Assembly (NCBI GenBank): GCA_029262695.1
Contig: JAJCYV010000016.1
Span: 1-64,000, forward strand
Length of the DNA stretch: 64,000 nt
Source of the DNA: Chloroflexota bacterium
Lineage (GTDB): Bacteria; Chloroflexota; Dehalococcoidia; SM23-28-2; RBG-16-64-32
Direction: 5' to 3'
The translations under genes and the position numbers were made by a program. The notes under the pieces were generated by a model. It had not been told where the DNA came from. It saw nothing but the letters and a program-made list of their open reading frames with translations, and did not search any database. Positions 1-7,592 of the stretch are shown here, in pieces. The stretch's first letter is position 1. The number at the start of each line of letters is the position of its first letter.

Positions 1-692
1 GCGCGGCGATCCTCTGGTTCGGCTGGTTTGGCTTCAACGCCGGCAGCGCCGGCGCCGCCAACTTCCAGGCGGCTAACGCCTTCATCGTCACCGGCACGGC
101 AGCTTCTGCCGCCATGCTCGCCTGGCTCTTCGCCAGCTGGGCGCTCACCGGCAAAGCGAGCGCCATTGGTGCGGCCGCCGGCGCCGTCGCCGGACTCGTC
201 GCGATCACACCGGCCTCGGGCTTCGTTGAGCCGGCCGAGTCGATCATCATCGGCGCTTTCGCCGGCGTCCTCTGCTACGGGGCCGTCAGGCTACGCGTCC
301 GGTCGAACCTCGACGACTCTCTCGACGTTGTCGCCGTACACGGCGTGGGCGGCCTCTGGGGTGGCGTCGCGACTGGCCTCTTCGCCAGTGCCACCGTCGG
401 CGGCGCAGACGGCCTCTTCCGCGGCGAGACTGGCCTGATGGCTGACCAGGTCGTGGCTATGGCCGTCGTCGCCGTTTACTCCTTCATCGTTACCATGATC
501 ATCCTCAAGGCCCTTGACGTGACGCTTGGTCTTCGTGTATCGGATGATGATGAGCAGCGGGGCCTGGACGTCACGCAGCACGGCGAGCGCGGCTACGTCC
601 TGGAGGACGCCGGTGCGCCGGCATATGTAGTGCCCTCGTCCTCGCCGCCGCCACCACCGCCGCCCGCGCAACCGTCGGGCAGCGAGGCCTAG
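1..692 (+). CDS. amt: Ammonium transporter Amt, C-terminal part (5' end outside window)
   Basis: Membrane channel for ammonium uptake. The frame is open from base 3 and begins in a helix reading ILWFGWFGFNAGS, a hallmark of the Amt/MEP/Rh family. Further hydrophobic segments follow, including AIGAAAGAVAGLVAITPASG, and the conserved HGVGGLWGGVATGLFA stretch that carries one of the paired pore histidines. The cytoplasmic tail ends in a Ser/Pro-rich run. The PII gene follows 18 bp downstream and glnA after it, the usual amt-glnK arrangement in which PII docks on Amt to close it when nitrogen is plentiful. Only about 230 C-terminal residues are visible, so the N-terminus and promoter are unknown. 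Confidence 0.95.
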   Translation, partial: AAILWFGWFGFNAGSAGAANFQAANAFIVTGTAASAAMLAWLFASWALTGKASAIGAAAGAVAGLVAITPASGFVEPAESIIIGAFAGVLCYGAVRLRVRSNLDDSLDVVAVHGVGGLWGGVATGLFASATVGGADGLFRGETGLMADQVVAMAVVAVYSFIVTMIILKALDVTLGLRVSDDDEQRGLDVTQHGERGYVLEDAGAPAYVVPSSSPPPPPPPAQPSGSEA

Positions 693-710
693 CAGAAGGA
701 GCTGTCAGAG

Positions 711-1052
711 ATGCAGAAGATAGAAGCGATAATCCGGCCGGAGAAGCTGGACGACGTCAAGAACGCACTGACCGAGGCCGGCTTCCACGGGATGAACATC
801 GTCCACGTGACCGGGCGCGGCGTTCAGCGCGGCATCATCCACCAGGGCCGCGGTGGCGAAAGCTACACGATAGATATGCTGCCGAAGGTCAAGGTCGAAG
901 TCGTCATCGCCGACGAGCAAGTGGACGCCGTGATCAAGCTCATCTGCGACGCTGCCCAGACCGGGAACATCGGCGACGGCAAGCTCTTCGTAATGCCGGT
1001 CAGCGACGCCGTTCGCGTGCGCACCGGTGAACGCGGAGACGAGGCCGTCTAG
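711..1052 (+). CDS. glnB: Nitrogen regulatory PII protein (GlnB/GlnK type)
   Basis: Trimeric signal protein that senses 2-oxoglutarate and ATP/ADP and controls Amt and nitrogen metabolism. At 113 residues it has the normal family length. It opens MQKIEAIIRPEKLDDVKNAL, has the T-loop between about residues 36 and 58 ending DMLPKVKVEVV, and carries the C-terminal nucleotide-binding motifs TGNIGDGKLFV and RVRTGE. The T-loop reads GRGGESYTID, one residue longer than E. coli GlnB, so the tyrosine falls at 52 and a serine sits at 51, the position of the uridylylated Tyr51. Whether it is modified is unclear. The position directly after amt favours a GlnK-like role. Confidence 0.96.
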   Translation: MQKIEAIIRPEKLDDVKNALTEAGFHGMNIVHVTGRGVQRGIIHQGRGGESYTIDMLPKVKVEVVIADEQVDAVIKLICDAAQTGNIGDGKLFVMPVSDAVRVRTGERGDEAV

Positions 1053-1071
1053 AGAGAAACTTGATGGCGGT

Positions 1072-1114
1072 CGGGGGGACGGGGCCAGGAGCCCCCGCCC
1101 CCGGTCGGCCTTTT
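1072..1114 (+). terminator. GC-rich hairpin with short T-run after the PII gene
   Basis: A strong stem forms between CGGGG-type and CCCCG-type runs (about 1072-1102, loop CAGGA at 1086-1090), followed after about 9 bases by TTTT at 1111-1114. It lies between the PII stop and the separate glnA promoter, so it probably ends or attenuates the amt-PII transcript. The T-run is short, so this is a moderate call. Confidence 0.5.
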
Positions 1115-1167
1115 GTGCGTAACGCAAGCTTAACGCCAGCGGATCGCGTCTGGGCGTCCGCTCTGTC

Positions 1168-1200
1168 TATAATCTGGTGCAGCCCAACCCAAGAAGGAGA
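1168..1200 (+). promoter_or_regulatory. glnA -10 box and ribosome binding site
   Basis: A perfect TATAAT lies at 1168-1173 and a strong Shine-Dalgarno sequence, AAGGAGA, at 1194-1200, just ahead of the glnA ATG at 1206. No convincing -35 hexamer sits 16-18 bp upstream, so an activator may be needed. This suggests glnA can be transcribed apart from amt-PII. Confidence 0.55.
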
Positions 1201-1205
1201 CCGAA

Positions 1206-2537
1206 ATGAACGACGCTAAATCAACCGAATACGTACTGCAGACCGCGCGTGAACACGACGTCAAGTTCATACGGCTCTGGTTCACGGACATCCTGGGCTC
1301 CCTCAAGAGCATGGCGATCACTATCGAAGGGCTTGCCGAGGCGCTCGAAGAAGGCGTCGGCTTCGACGGTTCTTCGATCGAGGGTTTCGCACGGATCGAC
1401 GAGTCAGACATGATCGCCATGCCGGACCCGTCCACGTTCGCGATTCTGCCGTGGCGGCCCAGCGAGCGCCGCGTCGCGCGCCTCTTCTGCGACGTGCTGA
1501 CGACGGACGGCAAGCCGTTCGAAGGCGATCCGCGCAACATCCTCCGACGCAACGTGAAGCGCGCCGCCGACCTGGGGTACACGTTCTACGTCGGCCCGGA
1601 GCTGGAGTACTTCTACTTCGCCGACGCCGAGACGCCGAAGCCGCTGGACGTCGGTGGCTACTTCGACCTGACGCCGCTCGATGCCGGTACGGACCTTCGG
1701 CGCGAGACGGTTTTCACGCTGGAGGAGTTGGGTATCCCCGTCGAGACATCGCACCACGAAGTCGCGCCTTCGCAGCACGAGATCAGCCTGCGCTATACCG
1801 ACGCGCTGACGATGGCCGATAACACGATGACGTACCGGCTCGCAGTCAAGGAAGTCGCGTTCAAGAACGGCGTCTACGCCACGTTCATGCCGAAGCCGAT
1901 GGGCGACGAGAACGGCTCCGGCATGCACGTCCACCAGTCCCTCTTCAAGGGGGAGAGCAACGCCTTCTTCGACGCCGCTGACCCGTACCAACTATCGGCG
2001 ACGGCGCGAAGCTACATCGCCGGCCTGCTCAAGCACGCGCCGGAGATCACGCTCGTCACCAACCAGTGGGTGAACTCGTACAAGCGGCTCGTGCCCGGCT
2101 TCGAGGCGCCGGTCTACCGGTCGTGGGCGCGGCGCAACCGCTCGGACCTGATCCGGGTGCCTGAGAACAAGCAGGGCAAGGAGAAGGCGACCCGCATCGA
2201 GTACCGTGCTGCTGACCCGTCGTGCAACCCGTACCTCGTGTTCTCGGCGCTGCTGGCAGCCGGCCTCAAGGGCATTGAGGAGGGCTATGCCTGCCCGGAG
2301 CCGCTGGAAGAGAACGTCTTCGAGATGAACGAAAAGGCGCGCAAGGAGCGCGGCATCGAGACCCTGCCCGGCAGCCTGCAGCAGGCGCTCGACATTGCCG
2401 AGAACAGCGAGCTACTACGCGAGTGCCTGGGCGAGCATCTCTTCGAGAGTCTGATGGTGAACAAGAAGATCGAGTGGACGAACTTCCGCCGTCAGGTCAC
2501 CGAGTACGAGGTTAAGCGCTACCTGCCGATACTCTAA
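1206..2537 (+). CDS. glnA: Glutamine synthetase, type I (alpha-like)
   Basis: Makes glutamine from glutamate, ammonia and ATP in the cytoplasm. At 443 residues it matches the shorter GSI-alpha class. Visible family motifs include GFDGSSIEGF and DESDMIAMPDP near residues 55-80, GPELEYFYF with metal-ligand Glu, the ATP-site motif NGSGMHVHQSLFK, the NQWVNSYKRLVPGFEAP segment and the RIEYRAADPSCNPYL block. The C-terminal part lacks the adenylylation loop of GSI-beta enzymes, so control by feedback or by a regulator is more likely than by GlnE. The start is fixed by a strong ribosome binding site. Third gene of the amt-PII-glnA group. Confidence 0.97.
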   Translation: MNDAKSTEYVLQTAREHDVKFIRLWFTDILGSLKSMAITIEGLAEALEEGVGFDGSSIEGFARIDESDMIAMPDPSTFAILPWRPSERRVARLFCDVLTTDGKPFEGDPRNILRRNVKRAADLGYTFYVGPELEYFYFADAETPKPLDVGGYFDLTPLDAGTDLRRETVFTLEELGIPVETSHHEVAPSQHEISLRYTDALTMADNTMTYRLAVKEVAFKNGVYATFMPKPMGDENGSGMHVHQSLFKGESNAFFDAADPYQLSATARSYIAGLLKHAPEITLVTNQWVNSYKRLVPGFEAPVYRSWARRNRSDLIRVPENKQGKEKATRIEYRAADPSCNPYLVFSALLAAGLKGIEEGYACPEPLEENVFEMNEKARKERGIETLPGSLQQALDIAENSELLRECLGEHLFESLMVNKKIEWTNFRRQVTEYEVKRYLPIL

Positions 2538-2573
2538 GGGCAAGGGCGCGGCGTCGTTACCCCGCTGAGCCTC

Positions 2574-3527
2574 CTACGGTGTGGCCGTTGGCGACGGCGT
2601 GTCGTCCGGGATCGGCGTTGGGGTAGGGGTTGGCACGGGCGCTGGTGTCGGCTCCGGTGTGGGCGTCGGCGTCGGCGTCGGGCAGGCCGCGGCCGGGAGA
2701 ATGGCGAGGTGTGGCACGTGCCGCAGGATGTTCAGCGCATCCGTTGTCGTGATCAGACCGTCGCAGTCCGTGTCCGCCGTCATGGTGCCGCATTCGGGAT
2801 CCGTGTAGCCGGCGATCATCCAGAGCACCGTCGTAGCGTCGTTAGCGTTGACGCCGCTGTCACAGTTAGCGTCGCCGCGCAGGGGGCCGATCGGCGTGGC
2901 CGTTGGTGCAGGCGGTGGCGAGGCACCGTCGCCAGTCCAGAAGTTGAATGTGGCGCTGTAGTACTCGTTGATGCCGATCTCCGTGGTCGGGATGCCGGAC
3001 AGCGTCACGTCCGCTGTCGTCTCGCCGTTGGGCCCCTCGATCCAGAAGTGGTTGTGCGGCCCGCTTGAACAGAAGCCGAGCGTTGACGGACGGCCGAGGC
3101 GCTTACCGGCGGCAACGTAGTCGTCCACTTCCACGACGAACCCCGTCATGTGGTAGTGTCGCGATCGCCAGCCGCCGCCGTGATCGATCAGCACCGACGC
3201 GTTGCTCGCCTGCACGACGATGCCCGGCGCCGACGACAGGACGTAATACGACGACTCCTCCAACACCCAGTCCGGGTCGCCCTCGCATTTGACGCCGATG
3301 CTGAGCGGCGTATCGGGCGGGAAGAAGTCGATCGCGTTGTTCGCGTTGTGGAAGCCGGCCGCTCCCGTCAGCCACGTTTCGCCGTGCTGCCAGGGGAGCA
3401 GGAACTCCGGTTGCTGGCTTGCCTGCGCCGAGGGCCGCATCAGCAGGAACGCGGCAACCGCGAGCAGCATGACAGACAGAGCGACTCCGAAAACGAGTCG
3501 CCCACGGCGCGGCGGGGCGAACCTCAT
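2574..3527 (-). CDS. Secreted M23-type metallopeptidase-like protein with dockerin pair and Pro-Thr tail
   Basis: 317 residues. A hydrophobic segment at about 11-30 looks like a signal peptide or anchor. Residues 45-170 resemble the M23 (LytM) zinc peptidase fold: H60 and D67 in GFHNANNAID, H124/H126 in HYHM and H158/H160 in GPHNHFWIE would supply the zinc and catalytic residues. Two dockerin/EF-hand-like repeats follow, GDANCDSGVNANDA (about 218-240) and ADTDCDGLITTTDA (about 251-270), then a PTPTP-type tail to the end. Probably a cell-wall or matrix hydrolase held at the surface. Known dockerins bind cohesins, but none is seen here. Transcribed away from the XRE gene. Confidence 0.8.
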   Translation of the reverse strand: MRFAPPRRGRLVFGVALSVMLLAVAAFLLMRPSAQASQQPEFLLPWQHGETWLTGAAGFHNANNAIDFFPPDTPLSIGVKCEGDPDWVLEESSYYVLSSAPGIVVQASNASVLIDHGGGWRSRHYHMTGFVVEVDDYVAAGKRLGRPSTLGFCSSGPHNHFWIEGPNGETTADVTLSGIPTTEIGINEYYSATFNFWTGDGASPPPAPTATPIGPLRGDANCDSGVNANDATTVLWMIAGYTDPECGTMTADTDCDGLITTTDALNILRHVPHLAILPAAACPTPTPTPTPEPTPAPVPTPTPTPIPDDTPSPTATP

Positions 3528-3575
3528 GATAGTTGGAACGCGAAAGCGCCCTACTTGTTACGCGGGAAAGAAAGC

Positions 3576-3604
3576 TCCCGAAGGCCGTTTCCGGACCTTC
3601 GGGA
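3576..3604. other. Strong hairpin in the divergent intergenic region
   Basis: TCCCGAAGG (3576-3584) pairs perfectly with CCTTCGGGA (3596-3604), with an inner CCG/CGG stem and a TTTC loop. It lies between the divergent M23-like and XRE genes. It could act in the 5' leader of the regulator or as a protein-binding site. A smaller stem, CTCC/GGAG, occurs near 3674-3690. No recognised riboswitch class. Confidence 0.45.
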
Positions 3605-3733
3605 CTAGGGGAGTGCGCGACGAGAGGCGAATACCATGCAGGCCGCACGCCGGGAATGTACCAAAGACGGCCATCTCCTCCAATCCTGGAGGGGGTACAC
3701 GATGTATCCACCCGGTTCGCTCGGGAACTGTAC

Positions 3734-4597
3734 ATGACCGCCTATAATGCGCCCGAACACCCGCAACAACTCCTCATGTCGTCTGCCAACGATCTGCCAG
3801 CAAAGTTACGTGCAGCGCGGGCTGCGCTGCACCTCTCGCGCGCGGAACTCGCGCGGCAGGCCGGCGTCTCCGCTGAGACGATCAAGGCCTACGAACTCGG
3901 TCTGCGCCGGCCATCGCGGGAACTCCTGACGGCTGTCCTTGACACGCTGCGAGTCGAGCGTGCTCAGCGAGATGAGATCCTCATCAGCGCCGGCTTTGCG
4001 CCTGGTGTCGGCGGCCCGGAGCTCCTCCCGAGCTTCCAGTTCGCCCTGGAGGACGCGCACGAACACGTGAGCGCGATGCCGTGGCCCGCATTCGTGCTCA
4101 ATGAGTACATGGAGATCGCCTGTGCCAACCGTCTAATAGAGCTCGTGTGGGGTATCGATGTTGAGCGAGAGCTACCGGAGTCGGTGGATCGCAACTTGAT
4201 GCGGTTCGCCAGCGATCCGCGCTTCGGCGACCGCATGGGGAACTGGGACGAGCTGATAAGGGTGGCGATAGCCGTCTTCAAGGGACATCACCGGGGCCCC
4301 GAGACGTTGGACGAGCCGAGCACCTATTTCAGCAGCGTGCTCGATGAGTTCCTGAAGGGCGATTCGAGCTACATCCGCCGAATGATGCAGGCCTGGAGCG
4401 AGACAGATCCGATTGAGGCGAAGATCCGCTGGACGTACCCCGTCGTCTGGGACGAGCCGGACATCGGCCGGATGCGCTTCCTGTCAGTCGTGAACCCCTG
4501 CAATCACTCGCTGGGGCTGGCGTTCAACGACTGGGTCCCCCTGGACGCCGACACCTGGGGGCGTCTCGCCGCGCTGCAAGCGCGTGACGCCGGCTAG
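3734..4597 (+). CDS. XRE-family transcriptional regulator with MmyB-like ligand-binding domain
   Basis: About 287 residues from ATG 3734; ATG 3776 is an equally possible start. An upstream in-frame extension to 3533 reads as non-coding sequence and was dropped. The N-terminal helix-turn-helix spans LRAARAALHLSRAELARQAG and AETIKAYELGLRRPS. The rest, from PWPAFVLNEYMEIACANRL, matches the MmyB-like domain often fused to XRE DNA-binding domains in actinobacteria and Chloroflexi, including the C-terminal WTYPVVWDEP and LAFNDWVPLDADTW segments. It probably responds to a small hydrophobic ligand; the target is unknown. Its TAG stop overlaps the TAG stop of convergent nuoN within one CTAG. Confidence 0.85.
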   Translation: MTAYNAPEHPQQLLMSSANDLPAKLRAARAALHLSRAELARQAGVSAETIKAYELGLRRPSRELLTAVLDTLRVERAQRDEILISAGFAPGVGGPELLPSFQFALEDAHEHVSAMPWPAFVLNEYMEIACANRLIELVWGIDVERELPESVDRNLMRFASDPRFGDRMGNWDELIRVAIAVFKGHHRGPETLDEPSTYFSSVLDEFLKGDSSYIRRMMQAWSETDPIEAKIRWTYPVVWDEPDIGRMRFLSVVNPCNHSLGLAFNDWVPLDADTWGRLAALQARDAG

Positions 4598-6075
4598 GGC
4601 ACTCCCACGAGATCTTCGCCGCCGTCCAACTCTTCGCTCACGAAGATCGTGTTCGTGCCGTCCTCGACGATGTCGAAGACCGGCTTCGGGTAGAGGCCCA
4701 TCAGGAAGACGCCGGCGATGAGCGCCGTCAGCGCCGTGTACCCCAGCCACGGCGTCGGGAAGCGCGTCTTCTCCTCCGGTTCGCCCAGGTACATCTCCCG
4801 GATCACGATCAGGTAGTAGTAAAGGGACACGAAGCTGAAGAACGCGGCCACGCCCGCCAGCCACAGCAGGTCCTGCTCGGCGGCCGCCTGGAAGAGGATG
4901 AACTTCGTCGTGAAGCCGGCGAAGAGCGGCATGCCGGCGAGCGAGAAGAGCGCGATCGTCAGGCCGAGAGCCAGGTAGGGAGCGCGGTCCGCCAGCCCCT
5001 TGTACTCCTCGATCTCTTCCTTGCCCGTCCAGTTGTAGTAGAGGATGACGCAGGTGAACGCCGCCAGGTTGGTCACGGCATAGCCGATCATGTGTAGCAC
5101 CAGCGCGCTCGCTGCGTCCTGCGAGAGCGCCGCGATGCCCAGCAGCAGATATCCCACCTGGCCGATGCTGGAGTACGCGAGCAGCCGCTTGATGTTGCGC
5201 TGCTGGATGGCGACCAGGTTCCCGACCGCCATCGTCGCCACCGAGAGGCCGGCGATGAAGTAGCGCCAGTCGTCGATCAGAGGCAGGAAGGCCACGGCGA
5301 ACAGCTTGAGGAAGAAGGCGAACCCGGCCGCCTTCGACAGCGACGAGATCAGCGCCGTGATCGGGATCGGCGCCCCTTCGTAGGCGTCCGGCGTGTACAT
5401 GTGGAACGGCACCGCCGCCACCTTGAACCCGAGTCCGCCGATCATCATCGCCAGCCCCAGATACATGCCCCACTCGATATCGCTCGTATCTCCGCTCAGC
5501 ACCTCGCCGATTTCGGCGTACTGCGTTGAGCCTGTCGCCCCGTAGATCAGGCCGATGCCGTAGAGGAAGAACGCCGATGAGAACGCACCCAGCAGCATGT
5601 ACTTCAGGCCGGCCTCATTCGAGCGCAGATCGAACTTGGCGTACGCCGTGAGTACGTAGAGGCTGAAGCTGAGCAGCTCAAGCGATATGTAGGCCGTCAG
5701 CAGCTCGTGCGCCGCCGCCATACCGTTGGCGCCGACGACGGCGAGCAGGATCAGCGCATAGTATTCGCCGGGGTGCAGCAGGCGGTCAGAAACGTAGCGC
5801 GCGGAGAGGACGCAGATCGTCGCGCCGATGCCGCAGAAGAAGACGCGGAACAGCGTCGTGTAGTCGTTGATGTCGGCCAGCTCCCCGAACTGCGTCGCGT
5901 CGTCGACCCAGATCAGGGAGAGTCCGCCTGCGGCTACTGCGCCCAGCGCCGCCAGCCAGCCCAGCCGCTCCTTGCCCAGGCCGCCCCAGAAGAGTTCGAT
6001 GAGGATGATGAACGCCGCCCAGCCCGCGAGCAGGAACTCGGGCGCCAGCAGTCCCCATTCGAGCGAGGCGGTCAT
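4594..6075 (-). CDS. nuoN: NADH-quinone oxidoreductase subunit N
   Basis: Antiporter-like proton-pumping membrane subunit of complex I, 493 residues, about 14 hydrophobic helices. Recognisable segments include AYISLELLSFSLYVLTAY, KYMLLGAFSSAFFLYGIGLIYG, FKVAAVPFHMYTPDAYEGAP and QRNIKRLLAYSSIGQVGYLL, which contain the Glu and Lys residues of the proton channel. Last gene of the nuo operon; its ATG overlaps the nuoM stop by 4 bp, indicating translational coupling. Confidence 0.97.
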   Translation of the reverse strand: MTASLEWGLLAPEFLLAGWAAFIILIELFWGGLGKERLGWLAALGAVAAGGLSLIWVDDATQFGELADINDYTTLFRVFFCGIGATICVLSARYVSDRLLHPGEYYALILLAVVGANGMAAAHELLTAYISLELLSFSLYVLTAYAKFDLRSNEAGLKYMLLGAFSSAFFLYGIGLIYGATGSTQYAEIGEVLSGDTSDIEWGMYLGLAMMIGGLGFKVAAVPFHMYTPDAYEGAPIPITALISSLSKAAGFAFFLKLFAVAFLPLIDDWRYFIAGLSVATMAVGNLVAIQQRNIKRLLAYSSIGQVGYLLLGIAALSQDAASALVLHMIGYAVTNLAAFTCVILYYNWTGKEEIEEYKGLADRAPYLALGLTIALFSLAGMPLFAGFTTKFILFQAAAEQDLLWLAGVAAFFSFVSLYYYLIVIREMYLGEPEEKTRFPTPWLGYTALTALIAGVFLMGLYPKPVFDIVEDGTNTIFVSEELDGGEDLVGVP

Positions 6076-7589
6076 CCCGTGATCCCCGGAATCATCTCAA
6101 CCGTATCGCTGATGCGGTCGATGAACGGCGCCGGCCAGAGGCCCATGAAGAGGATCATCGCGATCAAGAGCACGGCGGCGAACTGCTCGCCCAGGCGCAT
6201 CTCCTTCAGGTCCGCCCACTTCTCGTTGAGCGGGCCGAAATAGGCCCGGGACAGCATGCGCAAGACGTACGTCGCCGTGATCGCCGCGGAGAGGATGCCC
6301 AGGCCGCCGGCCCACCAGTAGCCGGCCCGGAAGACGCCGACGAAGATATGGAACTCGGCGACGAACCCCGCCAGGCCCGGCAGACCGAGCGACGATAAGC
6401 CGGCGATGGCGAAGAAGGCGGAGTGGCGCGGCATACGTTTGGCGATGCCGCCAAACTGCGTCATGTCGCGGACGTGCGCCTGATCGTAGATGGCGCCGAC
6501 GTTGGTGAACATGAGCGCCGTCATCACGCCGTGCGCGAACATCTGCAGCACCGCGCCGTTGACGCCGATCTGCGTCATGCTCGCCAGGCCCATGAGCACG
6601 AACCCCATGTGGCTCACGCTGGAGTAACCGACCATGTACTTGAGGTCCGTCTGGGCCAGCGCCGAGACGGAGCCGTAGACCGCCCCCGTGACGCCCAGGA
6701 CCATCAAGACGGGCGCCCAGAACTCCGCGCCCTCTGGCAGCAGCGTCATGCCGACGCGCAGAATGCCGAAGGCGCCGAGCTTCATCAGCACGCCCGCGTG
6801 CAGCATCGAGACGCCCGTGGGCGCCGCGACATGGCCGTCGGGCGACCACGTATGGAGAGGCCACATGCCGGCAAGCACGCCGAAACCGACCATGAAGAGC
6901 GGGAAGACCCACTTCTGGAAGTCCTCGTCCAGCGCCTGCTCACGCAACACAACCATGTCGAACGTGCCGGCGCCGGCTTCTACGAAGAGGGCGAAGATGC
7001 CGATGAAGATCAGCACGGAGCCGCCCACGAGCATCAGCGTCAGCTTCATCGCGCCGTATTCCTTCGTGCGCGAGAACGTGCCGAACTGGCTGCTGGCGCC
7101 CCAGACGGCGATCAGCAGGTACATCGGCAGCACGGCCACCTCGTACCAGAAGAAGAAGAAGAACAGGTCCTGCGAAATGAACACGCCGTAGACGCCGGAG
7201 ACGAGCAGGAACAGGAGGACGAAGAAGTCCTTCGTGCGGTGCGTGATGTTCCAGGAGACGAACACGGCCGCGAAGATGGCGACGCCGTTCAGCAGCACCA
7301 GCGGCGCTCCGATGCCGTCGACGCCGAGGTAGAACGTGATGCCGTTCTCGCCCAGGAAGCCGATGTTCTCCAGCCAGTCCCACTGCAGCTCGTATCGCAG
7401 GCCCGTGCCCAGGCCTGCGCCGGCGTCGAACTGGTAGACGATGAAGACGAGCAGAGACAGCGCGAAGAGGGCCCCACCGGCCAGCGCCGCCAGGTAGCGC
7501 GATAGCTGCGGGTACCGCGAGGGGATCAGCATGAACAGCGGGCAGACGCCCAGCGGAATCAGGATCAGCGCGAGAAGTACGTATTCCAT
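6072..7589 (-). CDS. nuoM: NADH-quinone oxidoreductase subunit M
   Basis: Proton-pumping antiporter-like subunit of complex I, 505 residues. Typical segments include FFFFWYEVAVLPMYLLIAVWG with the channel Glu, MWPLHTWSPDGHVAAPTGVS, LKYMVGYSSVSHMGFVLMGL and HGVMTALMFTNVGAIYDQAHVRDM. Placed between nuoL and nuoN in the canonical order, with a 4-bp overlap into nuoN. Confidence 0.97.
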   Translation of the reverse strand: MEYVLLALILIPLGVCPLFMLIPSRYPQLSRYLAALAGGALFALSLLVFIVYQFDAGAGLGTGLRYELQWDWLENIGFLGENGITFYLGVDGIGAPLVLLNGVAIFAAVFVSWNITHRTKDFFVLLFLLVSGVYGVFISQDLFFFFFWYEVAVLPMYLLIAVWGASSQFGTFSRTKEYGAMKLTLMLVGGSVLIFIGIFALFVEAGAGTFDMVVLREQALDEDFQKWVFPLFMVGFGVLAGMWPLHTWSPDGHVAAPTGVSMLHAGVLMKLGAFGILRVGMTLLPEGAEFWAPVLMVLGVTGAVYGSVSALAQTDLKYMVGYSSVSHMGFVLMGLASMTQIGVNGAVLQMFAHGVMTALMFTNVGAIYDQAHVRDMTQFGGIAKRMPRHSAFFAIAGLSSLGLPGLAGFVAEFHIFVGVFRAGYWWAGGLGILSAAITATYVLRMLSRAYFGPLNEKWADLKEMRLGEQFAAVLLIAMILFMGLWPAPFIDRISDTVEMIPGITG

Positions 7590-7592
7590 GCG

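Noticed and set aside
3533-3733. N-terminal extension of the XRE regulator
   Set aside because: Starts inside the divergent intergenic hairpin region, has no ribosome binding site, and the sequence resembles no known N-terminal domain.
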